DNA from: Lateolabrax maculatus
Taxonomy: Eukaryota; Chordata; Actinopteri; Acropomatiformes; Lateolabracidae
Length of the DNA stretch: 64,000 nt
NCBI GenBank assembly: GCA_031216445.1
Contig: CM062196.1
Span: 69,501-133,500, forward strand
Direction of reading: 5' to 3'
Shown here: positions 54,901 through 64,000 of the stretch, one piece after another
Layout: each line of letters opens with the position of its first letter
Position numbering within the stretch: the first letter of the stretch is position 1
The notes under the pieces: model-generated
Databases searched by the model: none
What the model was told of the DNA's origin: nothing
The model's input: only the letters and a program-made list of their open reading frames with translations
Program-made: the position numbers and the translations under genes

Positions 54901-57900
54901 TGGTCTCTGTACAGATCACATGACCCTCTGCACACGGCGGCCATTTTAAGCTACTGAGAGGGAAGGGGAGGGAATTGATTATTTTTAAATTCCAAAGTTG
55001 AACACAAAGAAGTTGGTTGGATCATTTTGCTTGGTACTGATGCCCGAAATCTGATTTTTTTCAACAAACAAAGATCAGCAAAATAAAGTTAACTTCTTTC
55101 TTATTTACCTTGTTATTTGTCTGAAACTCAGTCTTCTGTCCATATGTGGCACCAGGACTTGACATGAATATAACACAGTAAGACTTCCACTCTCTCTAAT
55201 ATTATGCTGATATCACAAGACCATCTGAAACCACAGCAGAGCATTTGTACTGTGTTATAAATAAAACCACAAAGTATAAATATATGTATTTACTAGGTTT
55301 ACCCAGATTTGAGCTCAATTAATTGATAAAGGAATGGGACGGAATATTAAGAGGTTTTTAATGCACAGAAGAAGGGTAAACACATGATTTAGATCTGGAG
55401 TTCTAATATAAGATGGTCATTGTGAGCATCTCATGTATTACAATCAATACATGCATTAATTGATTAACTTCAAACTTGGGTTAACACTTGAATTTAGACA
55501 TTATTTGGAAAGTCACAGCCCTTTTATGGTACAAATAGAGGTAATGTTGTGTAAAGTGAACAAAAATACCTTTTAATCAATGCAGAAACCAATTTAATAA
55601 AAAGAACCTTCATATAATTTGATCCTTTCATTTGTCCCAAAAAACACATTTGAAGTTATATTAAGGTGTTAATTCCCCGGACCGGCAGCATAAAGCTGAG
55701 ATAGTGAGCTCATTACCATTGGAGCAAGGCCCTTAACCTGAGCTGCTCAGGGGCCAGCAGACCAGACTGTGGTTGAACTGGGTAGCTTCCAGGTGAGAAA
55801 CACTGACTGGGCCACTGGCAGGTTAAAAGTCAGGCAGTGAAATATATTAGACGTCACTTCTGTGGACACACTAAACAACCTAAATGAACACTTTTTTCCT
55901 TTGACCTTTTTGACAGTGGAAACATTGATTACAATAATACATTTATGCTTTAAAAATGTCCTTAAAGAACCCAGAGGCATATTTTATATATTTGGTAAGT
56001 AAACTAATATGCTTGAATTAAACTAATATGTTTGCTTCTTTAAAGCAGCCGGTTGATCCTGTTGCTGCTAATTTGACGACTTTTGTGTTTAAATATAAAT
56101 TCTTTTTCCTCCTCACACTGTTTAAAATGGCTGCTGTGACACAGTGTGGACGTGGTATCAGGAACTGTTGTGACCTCTGGTGGTGCAGAAACAGGACTTC
56201 CTGTGCAGCTGAACGCAGCAGCTCTGCTCGCCAACAAACCTCAGAGAACTAACAGGAGCTTCGGAGGAGAAAAAACTACAGGACGTAAACGCACCACCAA
56301 AGCAAATAAAACCAGACTCAGATGAGACAAACCGAAACATAACTCACCAGCTTCCTCTGATTCTGTTCACAATTTCCATCCGACAGAAAGAAGTAGTTTG
56401 TTCTTTATGTCTAAACAACCATTACAGGAACATTTTACTGAGTTTCCTTAAATGAACCTTCATCTCTCAATAAAGGTGCAAATGCAGGTGTTTTTATTTG
56501 TTGACTCATTTCATCCACGTGTACTCATCTTGTCATGTATTATAAATAATACAAGAACATTCCATAATGTGAGCTTCATGTATAAATCAATACCAATAAC
56601 TGTGAAAAATAAATAATAATATTGTTTTTAATAGATTCAAATTCCCTGAAGTTTCACCTCAACTGAAACATGTAAGGTCTTTTAAGGTTTGTAGCTCAAA
56701 CTGCAGTAAAACATCCCATTAACGATGACATCATCACACTATATTTCGGATGATTGTGTGCACAGTTTAAGAAATCCATCCCTTCATTTTAAGGCCTTTT
56801 TTAAGGTATAAACAAAGGGATGGATTTGATCTTTTCATGCTGTTTGGTACATTTTAACGGGTGAATTCAAAGCCATTAATATATTACAATTCATTAGTAA
56901 ATCCACTATAAAACTTTTGTACAGGTTTGTAGTTTTTGAGGGTTCTTCTCTCCTTTAAAAACCTTTGTGCAAGTAATCCATTAAAAAGACTTCAGCACAT
57001 TATAATCCATTATTTATCCCCTTAAAATCCCATTAAATACCTTCATTAACAAATTGATCTGTTACTAATGATGTAATTAAGGTATATTAATTGTATTTTA
57101 CAGGGATAACTTAATAGATGTAAAATACTCAACTTCTTTTCTTTACATTTTTATATTTTATTGGATTATCTGCACAGATTAAAGGCTTTAAATTGTAGAA
57201 GACCATTCCATAATTTTACCTTAACTGGACCTTAATGTTCAGAGAGAGCTTTCATGCTGTTTCTGCTCCTTTTAAAAAGTCCTTAATTCATGCAAATAAT
57301 CCCGTAAACTCTTTTTATTCATCTGTAATGCAGTTTTAAAGTATTGTCCCATTAAAACCTTAAACCGTCCCATGATCAAAGCAAATCGTTCCTTTAAATC
57401 CCAGTCTGTTGTTTTTAGGCTAAAAGGCCTATGTTTCGTGTTTGTGACGACACTTTCAGGGATGTTTGAGGGTAAATGTGACCCGTAGTTTCCATGAGCT
57501 GATATTGTAGAAAGAAATGTGCCATTTGGTGTTTTAATCTTGTGAAATCAGAGACTCAGCAGGATGACCATGACGAAGGACTGAAAGCTGCAGTCTTTGA
57601 ACTTAACTGACATGAAGCTTCCACAACAGAAAACTTTCTTTCTGCTGGTACAGCTTCCTGCTGCGCCACCTTCTGTTTACATTTATGTCACAAGAACTTT
57701 CAACTTAAAGCGAGTGTCTGACGTTTTCTTAAATCCTAGATGACAAACACTGGAAACAGGGGAAACTGTTAGCATAGTTAACCTTATATTAACTATCATA
57801 GCTACGTGTTTAGGTTGCTATAAATAGTAAACGTTTAACACAGCCACCATAACATCAACCGGTTTTATACCATTTTGTATTTTTTTTAAGTGGTGAAAAA

Positions 57901-58404
57901 CCCTTAAAATATTCCAAATATCATGAAATCCACCCAATAATTTTACTTTAAAATGACTTTTAAATTTTTTTTTCCCTCTTTAAGTAATTTTATTCATGCA
58001 AATAATCCATTAAAGCTTCTTAATAACTTGTATTACAGTCTTTGTGCTAAGCTATGTTAACCAGTCTTCCATGCCTGTTTGTTTCTGTGAGGCGTTCACT
58101 GACCTGTCTGTTCTGTGTGAAAAGCTGAGGATGTTTGTGTAAAAGAGGTTCCTGGACGGTTTCTAATGTTTTTTCTTCATTTTGATCTTCACATATTTTT
58201 GGAAAAATTAAAAAGGAAATAAGCGTGTTACCAAATTAAGAGTCTGTTCTTATTTTGTCTTTAAAACACCTTTATGCTGGAATTTCACCTGATTTCAGTT
58301 CAAATATGAAACTGAATCACATGATTGTGTCACTTGTTAAACATAATGTGAAAAGGAATTTATTTTACATAGTTAAATATGTAAGTGAAGAAAAGTCTGA
58401 TCAG
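54901..58404. other. grin3b 3'UTR and intergenic sequence
   Basis: Intergenic after about 55110. 55680-55800 contains a dispersed-repeat piece (TTGGAGCAAGGCCCTTAACC, GAGCTGCTCAGGGG). 57740-57800 has AACACTGGAAACAGGGGAAACTGTTAGCA, also found at 63640-63690 and probably part of a dispersed repeat. No exon with convincing similarity is seen. Confidence 0.5.
55082..55087 (+). terminator. candidate polyadenylation signal of grin3b
   Basis: First AATAAA after the stop codon, 182 bp downstream, followed by TTCTTTCTTATTTACCTTGT and TTATTTGTCTG, a U-rich stretch suitable as a downstream element. Longer 3'UTRs are possible. Confidence 0.55.
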
Positions 58405-59330
58405 TTTCAGTAATAATAAACTTTATTTCTTCACTTTTCAAAACAAAGTTACAAAGAGCTCTACACGGTTGAACCAGAATTAAAACATTTAAGGAGACAA
58501 TTAGGTCAATTCAATAAAAAAAGATTGATTCCACTAAAAATATACAACAATAAAATGGAATAAAACACCAATAATATAAGACAAAACTAATTATAATCAA
58601 ACAAGCATGTTTGAAATACAACTGTGTGCTGGCATTAATAAAAAGCTGTTTTAAAAGGATTTAAAAGATGTTTCTGATTCTGCAGCCTCAGATCTTCAGG
58701 CAAGGAGTTAAGAACTGAGGGGTCCAGGTCTGCTTTAGTCCTGAACCAGGACTTTGGAAGAGCCAGCAGAGTCCTGCCTGAGTATCTGTGGCTCGGGTTC
58801 ATTCAGTAACATAACTGGGAAAACCATGAAGAGCTTTAAAGGTGATCAGTGAAACCGAAAGTTGACTGCGACCAGTTTAGAGGCTGAAACAGGTCTGATG
58901 TGAAAGAATGAACAACAATAATGTGACCAAGATGATATAAAAGTATGAAGGTTACTGTGGTTTCTAGCTGAAGGTTTGACATCTGTAGACAGGGAGCCAA
59001 GATGTTTTTGTAAAATTGGGATGTACTTTGGAGGAGCAAAAATAATTTGTTTTCGTTCAGCTGGGGAAAGTTTTGGGACACCCGGCACTTTATTTCAACA
59101 TAACTGATGAAAGTTGCCTTCTTCACTGGTTTTTAATTGGACACAAATTTGTGTTTCCTCCGCATAACAATGATGCTGAATCTTGTTTATGTATGATGTG
59201 TCCAAGCATGTATACACAGAACAACAGGGGGCCAAGGACGGAGTCCTGGGGAACACCACAGGTTGTTCTGTCTGATAAATAAGATCTGAACCAGTCTAGA
59301 CCAGAATGCCAACCCACTTTTAAAGCAGAG
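58405..59330 (-). mobile_element. L2-type LINE relic (RT C-terminal part and 3' end)
   Basis: The minus strand reads GLDWFRSYLSDRTTCGVPQD SVLGPLLFCVYMLG and HIIHKQDSASLLC (59123-59317). In other frames follow VPKLSPAERKQIIFAPPKYI then PILQKHLGSLSTDVKPSARN, and the LRPVSASKL piece. The 3' end is at AATAATAAACTTTATTTCTT (58412). The frame is broken several times. It belongs to a different subfamily from the copies at 5691 and 13912. Confidence 0.82.
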
Positions 59331-59486
59331 TCAATAGAATCAAATGATCAACTAATCAAATGCTGAGCTGAGATCGAGGAGGATTACAATGGAAGCATCA
59401 ACTTGAAGTAAACAGCCTTCTCTAAAACGATAGATTTCAATAAATATGGTCATTCACAAATGGATCTAAAATCGGTTTCAGATCAA

Positions 59487-59740
59487 TCAGTTTTTCTGCA
59501 AGTGATCAGCCAGCTGGTTGCATTTCATCCTCCTCAGGATCGCCTGTTTGACCTCCTTGGCCCCTTTAGTGTGGTACTGCTGGATCATCAAGTCCATGGT
59601 TTTGGTTCTATCTGCTGCCTCAAGCCGGCAGGTGGGGATCAGATCAGACTCCAGACTCAGGAGATGCTGGAAGGTTTTTAAATCCTTTAACTCGATAGAG
59701 TTCAGAGTGTTGAGCAGCAGGAGGGTCACATCCACTGACT
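59487..59740 (-). CDS. FIIND-PYD locus: Pyrin-domain exon with stop codon
   Basis: Acceptor TCTCAG|AGTCAG, stop TGA at 59487-59489. Reads SVDVTLLLLNTLNSIELKDL, KTFQHLLSLESDLIPTCRLE, AADRTKTMDLMIQQYHTKGA and AILRRMKCNQLADHLQKN, a complete Pyrin/DAPIN domain of about 80 residues: ELKxFKxxL, IPxxxLExADRxxTVDLMVQxY, VLxxMxxNxLAxxL. Death-fold domain for homotypic binding, expected partner ASC. Unlike the FIIND exons it is intact, and its first base completes K-E with the upstream exon. Confidence 0.75.
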
Positions 59741-60881
59741 CTGAGACACAAAGTGACACAGCAGAGACCACAACACTGCTTATACTGGAATCAACCCTGT
59801 TACACTGGATTCACAGAAACTAGAAAACTGGTTACACTGGTTACACTGGATTTATAAAGACCACGGGTTATACTGGAGTTATAAAGACCAGAACACTGGT
59901 TACAATGGATTCACAGAGCCACCATCATACTGGTTAAACTGGATTCAAAGAGATCACAACACTGTTTACATTGGATTTATAAAGGCCACCACACTGGTTA
60001 CAATGGATTCAGAGGTCAAACATAAAAAATAAAGAAATACATTTATTTATTCTCTACAACTATGCTTTGCAGTCAGCTCATCATAATCTGTTTTCTTATC
60101 ATGATAAATTTATTATTTCTTTTATCTTATTTCACATCTTTAATAATTTTTTATTTTGTTTTAGTCACATTTTATCATTTTAAATTATTTAAAATAGGAA
60201 ATCTGATACTTAGACCAACAGTTATCTGATCATCTTGATTAAACAAATTATGTTTTTGAGGTTCTCATTTATATTAAGATCATTTCCTCAATAACTGTCT
60301 CCCAAGCATCTCATCCTCTTAATCCTTATCTCTTTCTGAAGATAAACTTCCTTTTACTGTTGAATCTGTTGAAGTAGTTAATCAGGGACGTTTTAATAAG
60401 ATGAAGGTGTGTTTGTGTTGCTGTTACCTTCTGTACAGAGAATGGAGGCAGCAACTGCAGGAAAACAAACACACAAGTCAGAGAATCTTCCTCATATTCA
60501 ATAAAGGTTAAAAAATAAACAGGAACTCTGGAACTGTTCGTTTGTGTCAACTCATTTATGAGTATTTTAACCAAATGAAGATGTCTTGTTGTTTTCATAC
60601 GTCCCCCAGAGAAACGTAATCAGTAACATCAGTAATTTATGCAAAACGTGAGCCCTTGTGTTGTCACTGATACAACCCTCCTCATGAATATGTATGAGAG
60701 AGTTATTGTGTTAATATGACCAAACTCTACGTGTTGACATGAATTTTAATGTCATCTAAATGCGAAATATCTTTAAGATGTTATTTGCACAACTGGCCTT
60801 CCATATTAAGGTGACGTGTTAATGTGTTAGCTGGTAGGTTAGTGTGTTCTATTAGCGTGTTTGACCTGACTAATGATCTAC
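59741..60881 (-). other. intron between UPA exon 3 and the PYD exon
   Basis: Contains the ACTGGTTACACTGGATTCAT-type tandem (59815-60010). A small exon-like stretch (60421-60460, minus: CTGCAG|TTGCTGCCTCCATTCT...CAGAAGGTAACA) is possible but unproven. Confidence 0.45.
59815..60010. repeat. tandem repeat ACTGGTTACACTGGATTCAT
   Basis: About six degenerate units of 35-42 bp with ACTGGTTACAATGGATTCA and AAAGACCACAACACTG. Confidence 0.75.
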
Positions 60882-61052
60882 CTTTCAGCTGGATGACTCG
60901 GCCCCACACCACTGACTCTTTGAGCCAATCAGATGGAGCGGAGTCACATGACTCGTCGGCTGTAGCTCCACCGTCCTGACGTCGGCCACCAGCGGCACCT
61001 GAAACAACAGCAGGAAGTTGTTGTAGTCGCTGAAGTTTACAAACTTTGAACT
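60882..61052 (-). pseudogene. FIIND-PYD locus: UPA exon 3, frame change inside
   Basis: Acceptor TTTCAG|AGTTCA, donor AAAG|GTAGAT. Begins SSKFVNFSDYNNFLLLFQVP then LVADVRTVELQ (the UPA KFVDYDSYENY...FQVQL strand). In that frame a TGA comes two codons before the exon end. The frame SDWLKESVVWGRVIQLK at the exon end fits the UPA terminus (VWE.RVxL) and joins the PYD exon in phase, so one shift lies between them. Confidence 0.7.
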
Positions 61053-61776
61053 CTGAAACAAAAGAAACAGGTTTCATGTTTAATGTGATGAAGAAAAATT
61101 CTGGAACAAACTATGGATTTAAAGCTGGGGGGGGGTAGCACTGGAGAAACCAGCAAAAGGGTTTCTGTTTCTGTTTCTGTTTTGTGTCAGAGCATTACAT
61201 TTATTGATGGGTGTCGGGATGTGGAGAGAATTTCAACAAATATAACAAAAAAGTGCTTCTAAGACAAATTGCCAACCATGCCTTTAAGTAGACATGTTCT
61301 GAGGAAAATATTAATAGTATGTGCTTGTTGCTGAATATTACTGGAATGATGTCTTCCAAATTCATGGTCAAAATATGCACACTGAATCCTAGAAAAAAGG
61401 ACAAGAAAAAAAGGAAACGTTCTTCTATTTTATTTTTCCCCCTTTTTTGTTTAAGTATCATTTGAAATGTAAGTACTGAAAGACGTTGAAGATTTAGTTG
61501 ATAGATGAAGTGTCAGAGTAATTAAGTAATGTCATATCATGTCTTTCACTTTAAGTTATTGAGAGTTGAATCTCCTGTGAAGCTGTAGTGCTGAAAATTC
61601 ACAGTCGAAACATTTGAAATGGTTGAAAAAAATACTGAAAGAAGATGAAGTGGAGGTCAAACTACAATACTGAAAGAGGTTGAAATGTCAGTTAAATTGG
61701 AATTCCTGAAACAAGTTTCAGTTAAGTGTGAGCACCAACAATGACGATGTAAAAGAATAAAGCAGTTGAAGTGTAC
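61053..61776 (-). other. intron between UPA exons 2 and 3
   Basis: Nothing recognised apart from a short G run near 61127. Confidence 0.45.
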
Positions 61777-61896
61777 CTCTGGCTGAATGAAAGCTACGGG
61801 TTCTCCACTCAGTTTGTACGTCTGATCTGGGATCAGCTCACAGTCGGGTATTGCTTCTACGTACTCGGCCCTGATCCGCCGCTTCCACTCCATCAC
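61777..61896 (-). pseudogene. FIIND-PYD locus: UPA exon 2
   Basis: 40 codons, phase 0 both ends, acceptor CCAG|GTGATG, donor AGAG|GTACAC. Reads VMEWKRRIRAEYVEAIPDCE, then LIPDQTYKLSGEP and AFIQPE. This matches the UPA core (AEYIEAPxxCxLxxGQxYxLxxxPExxxIQP). Confidence 0.8.
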
Positions 61897-62496
61897 CTGG
61901 AGATCAGATCAGATATTGAGGTGATCAATCAGATAAATGTTCTGTAATCAATACCAGAGGGATAAAGTTTTACTAATGTATTTCTAAACTTGTAAACAAT
62001 CCTTAGTTATTAGTTAGTTAGTTAACTCTCACGGTGGACCCCTGACTTTGCACCTTAATTGAAAATGAATCTGGTATTTAAGGTATGGACTTGTAATGTA
62101 AAATATTTTTACCCCTTAAATACCCCTCAATCAATGCAGATAACTCATTAAAAAGCCTTAAATATACTCCTATTCATTCATCATTAATGTGTCCCAAATT
62201 TGGTAAACCTATTAAATATCTAAATACTGAATAAGACTTAAATTCAAATCTCATTAATTAAAAGCTGAAAATATTTCAGAGCCCAAACGTAAACCATAAT
62301 CAAAATTCTATGTTGAAACATTTTCAGGTATTTTAATGGATTTTAAGGGGGTGAAAATCATGTAAAAAGGTGGAAATGACATGATAACTTTCCCTTTATT
62401 AATACCTCATGATTGTAATTAAGGTGAAAATTCAGTGGCGGCCTCAAACTGGGGGAGGGGCTTGTGCACCTGGTCTGTCATTGGGAGATTGTGTAC
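61897..62496 (-). other. intron between UPA exons 1 and 2
   Basis: AT-rich; no element recognised. Confidence 0.45.
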
Positions 62497-62640
62497 CTGA
62501 GTGAGGCAGACGTTCCTGGGCAGCAGCAGTCGCTCGGCTGAGAGAAGAGCAGCACGAGGCTGCTGATCGCACCGGTCCACGCCGTCCCCAGAGACATTAT
62601 GACAGACAGAAGCGTCAGTGTGGAAACGTCCAAACGCAGC
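62497..62640 (-). pseudogene. FIIND-PYD locus: UPA exon 1, frame change inside
   Basis: Phase-compatible with the ZU5 exon (AG|G). In that frame it reads RLDVSTLTLLSVIMSLGTAW then SSLVLLFSQPS, like the UPA start (LSxFGxxW...QVLLFxxP). The next expected block, FLLPRNV, appears as RLLLPRNVCLTQ in a different frame, so about nine residues and the frame are lost between them. The Phe-Ser autocleavage pair is not evident: Thr-Leu stands in its place. Confidence 0.7.
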
Positions 62641-62999
62641 CTGAAACTAAAAAGGAGGCGTAGATAAAAGGAAAACTGATGGTCACATGAACTAATCAAT
62701 GTCTTACTGATCTGTAGAGTTTCACACTCACACTAATATCTCAGAAGCTGATTTATTGAAACAGCTCCAGTCAAAGTTAATTTGAGGAAGGTGAAAGCCT
62801 CCTCATCCTCTACACAAATCTGATGTTTTCAAACTTATTCCTCCTGTTGCTTTATTCTTTCACTTCATTTACAGTCTTATTGAATACTAGATCCAGTCCA
62901 TACAGCAGCCTGTTGGTGCCCAGATGACCCCTGATCCAGATCCAGATCCAGATCCTGATCCTGATCCTGATGGTGGTGGATGAGCTGTGTGTCACTAAC
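62641..62999 (-). other. intron between ZU5 and UPA exons; missing FIIND segment
   Basis: The ZU5 C-terminal strands and linker of a normal FIIND should be encoded in or next to this stretch. I read all three minus frames and found no match. A GATCCAGATCCTGATCCTGA repeat lies at 62932-62972. Confidence 0.5.
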
Positions 63000-63206
63000 C
63001 TGACAAGCTGGCAGTGCTGCAGGTGGAGTCGGTGGGAACTTCCTGTCAGCAGGGTGAACCTGAAGAGAGGTCTGGCAGGCTTTAGACCTTTAGAGGTCAG
63101 GAAGTCCACGTCCCAGGGAACCATCTGATAGACCACTTCACCAAAAACCTCCAACAGCAGACCGGTCAGACTGCAGCAGAAAACACCTGAGTGTCGGAAA
63201 CGCAAC
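63000..63206 (-). pseudogene. FIIND-PYD locus: ZU5 exon
   Basis: Acceptor CTCCAG|GTTGCG, donor TCAG|GTTAGT. Reads LRFRHSGVFCCSLTGLLLEV, EVVYQMVPWDVDFL, KPARPLFRFTLLTGSSHRLH and LQHCQL. These follow the FIIND ZU5 order: (Y)RFR..G.F.CSLTGL, VxY.xVxWD, A.GPLF, LHLPHC. The exon is open throughout. The ZU5 half normally continues for about 45 residues beyond HC; that part is not found. Confidence 0.8.
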
Positions 63207-63284
63207 CTGGAGATCCAAGGACATGTCAACAGCAAGCAACAACCAACATCACATTTATATTTAATGAGCCCGAAAAACCTTGTT

Positions 63285-63505
63285 CTGTTTTGGTTCTCTT
63301 CTGGTTCTGGTTAAGTTCTGGTTCAGTTTCTCTTCTGGTTCTGGTTATGTTCTGGTTCAGTTTCTGTTCTGGTCCTGGTTCTGGCTCTGTTATGTTCTCT
63401 TCTCTTCTGGTTCTGATTTTGGTTCTGGTTCAGTTTCTTTTGTGGTCCTGGTTATGGTTATGTTCTCATTCTGCATCGGTTCTGCTTTGCTTCTGGTTCT
63501 CTGTA
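63285..63505. repeat. TTCTGGTTCTGGTT-type tandem repeat
   Basis: Degenerate TTCTGGTTC/TTATGTTC units over about 220 bp between the tiny exon and the ZU5 exon. The + frames across it are artefacts. Confidence 0.75.
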
Positions 63506-63543
63506 GAACCGTCTGAGACAGACAAAAGTAAAGAGCATGTTAC

Positions 63544-63571
63544 CTGAACATGCTGGCATCCTCGAAGACAC
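63544..63571 (-). pseudogene. FIIND-PYD locus: tiny exon before ZU5
   Basis: 28 bp flanked by AAAG and GTAAC on the minus strand; reads VFEDASMFR, completing an Arg codon with the next exon to give MFRLRFRHSG. This fits the start of fish FIIND domains (a YRFRC-like strand). It is too short to be sure. Confidence 0.4.
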
Positions 63572-64000
63572 CTTTAACCAATCATCAGTCACCGTCTGTG
63601 TGTTCGATACACAGGAAGGTTCAAGAAGGTTTAGAATAGCTTAGCACAAAGACTGAAAGCAGGGGGAAACTGTTAGCCTAGCACAGCACAGTTTGAGAGG
63701 ACATACTGAGTACTGGGACGACCTTCAGCAGGACGTTCATGGGAACGCTCTCGTGTTCGTTTCCCCAAAAGTCTCAGTGTCGTCGGCCTGTTTGTGTGCT
63801 GCAGCTGCTCTTCACCAATAGGAGGGCGACTTTCTCTGGTTATGTGATCACTGACCAACCAGTGGAAAGAAACCCCAACGTCTCTGTGAGGACAGACATC
63901 TCTGAGGGATTCTGGGAATTAAAAACAGGACAGTAGATGGAGCTGATGACATCATACATCAGGATCATGACCTCAGCCTGATGAAGGTTCTGTTTTACGA
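63572..64000. other. right edge of the window, unassigned
   Basis: Holds a dispersed-repeat piece (TTAGCACAAAGACTGAAAGC AGGGGGAAACTGTTAGC, 63641-63680). On the minus strand 63710-63780 can be read as GNEHESVPMNVLLKVVPVLS, which could be another exon of the FIIND-PYD gene, but no clean splice border supports it. Confidence 0.35.

Larger units (their letters stand above)
59487..63571 (-). pseudogene. FIIND (ZU5-UPA)-PYD inflammasome-type gene, probably decaying
   Basis: Exons in gene order: 63544-63571, 63000-63206, 62497-62640, 61777-61896, 60882-61052, 59487-59740. The FIIND of NLRP1/CARD8-like proteins is an autocleaving domain that holds a C-terminal effector domain in check; here the C-terminal domain is a Pyrin domain, which recruits ASC in inflammasomes. 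Phases join at every exon border. Two frame changes (within 62497-62640 and 60882-61052) and an absent ZU5-UPA connecting stretch break the FIIND. N-terminal exons (NACHT, LRR or other) would lie beyond the window. It could be a pseudogene or contain assembly errors. Confidence 0.7.

Noticed and set aside
56040..56375. Possible small exon with GGAAGCTG|GTGAGT on the minus strand
   Set aside because: Only a donor-like sequence; no open frame with similarity and no acceptor partner.
59487..63571. First idea that the minus-strand exons near 61-63 kb belong to a methyltransferase or to membralin, a neighbour of GRIN3B in mammals
   Set aside because: The exon order and motifs (CSLTGL, VPWD, AEYVEAIPDC, FIQPE) match FIIND. 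No membralin segment is found.
63710..63800. Possible extra upstream exon (GNEHESVPMNVLLKVVPVLS, minus)
   Set aside because: The frame has a stop just upstream and the acceptor is weak. Mentioned only in the edge entry.

Overview
The window looks like nuclear DNA of a ray-finned fish, probably a percomorph teleost. The evidence is interrupted vertebrate exons with GT/AG borders, CA/TG microsatellites and a teleost-type repeat load: several L2-clade LINE copies, a Rex1/CR1-like LINE, an L1-Tx1-like LINE, a tRNA-derived SINE and a pogo/Tigger DNA transposon relic. There are no prokaryotic features. Species cannot be named from the sequence.

The main gene is grin3b (NMDA receptor subunit GluN3B) on the + strand, readable as nine coding exons from the ATG at 9108 to the TGA at 54898-54900: 9108-9596, 43141-43787, 47350-48442, 49171-49316, 50119-50234, 51595-51746, 53218-53382, 53882-53949 and 54171-54900. 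All splice phases agree and the joined product is about 1,201 residues. It has a signal peptide, amino-terminal domain, glycine-binding S1/S2 halves, M1, pore loop, M3, M4 and a C-terminal tail with a coiled coil. Intron 1 (33.5 kb) is packed with transposon relics and minisatellites.

Downstream on the - strand (59487-63571) are exons of an inflammasome-type gene that reads as a FIIND (ZU5-UPA) followed by a C-terminal Pyrin domain. The PYD exon is open and its phase fits the preceding FIIND exon. The FIIND part has two apparent frame changes and lacks a stretch between the ZU5 and UPA halves, so I call it a likely pseudogene or decaying paralogue.

Layout: 1-698 L2 LINE relic (-); 699-5690 intergenic with minisatellites; 5691-7370 L2 LINE (+); 7371-9107 pyrimidine-rich upstream region and 5'UTR; 9108-54900 grin3b, whose intron 1 holds an L2 copy with an inverted tail (13549-16592), an L2 tail (17831-18515), a foldback structure (18573-19586), a 12-mer minisatellite (20228-20580), a SINE (24490-24662), nested LINEs (28000-33010), a Tigger relic (35403-36085), an L2 tail (36305-36775) and a second Rex1-like copy (38022-39125). 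Intron 2 holds a deleted Tx1-like LINE (44540-46320). 54901-58400 is 3'UTR and intergenic; 58405-59330 is another L2-clade LINE relic (-); 59487-63571 is the FIIND-PYD locus.

The most notable points are duplicated splice acceptors at grin3b exons 6 and 7, where use of an upstream copy would truncate the receptor before M4; the broken FIIND-PYD locus; the nested and inverted LINE structures; and an unassigned coding-like stretch inside intron 1 (33406-33749, -). I found no clear new molecular system; the splice-site duplications and the FIIND-PYD architecture are the best candidates for follow-up.
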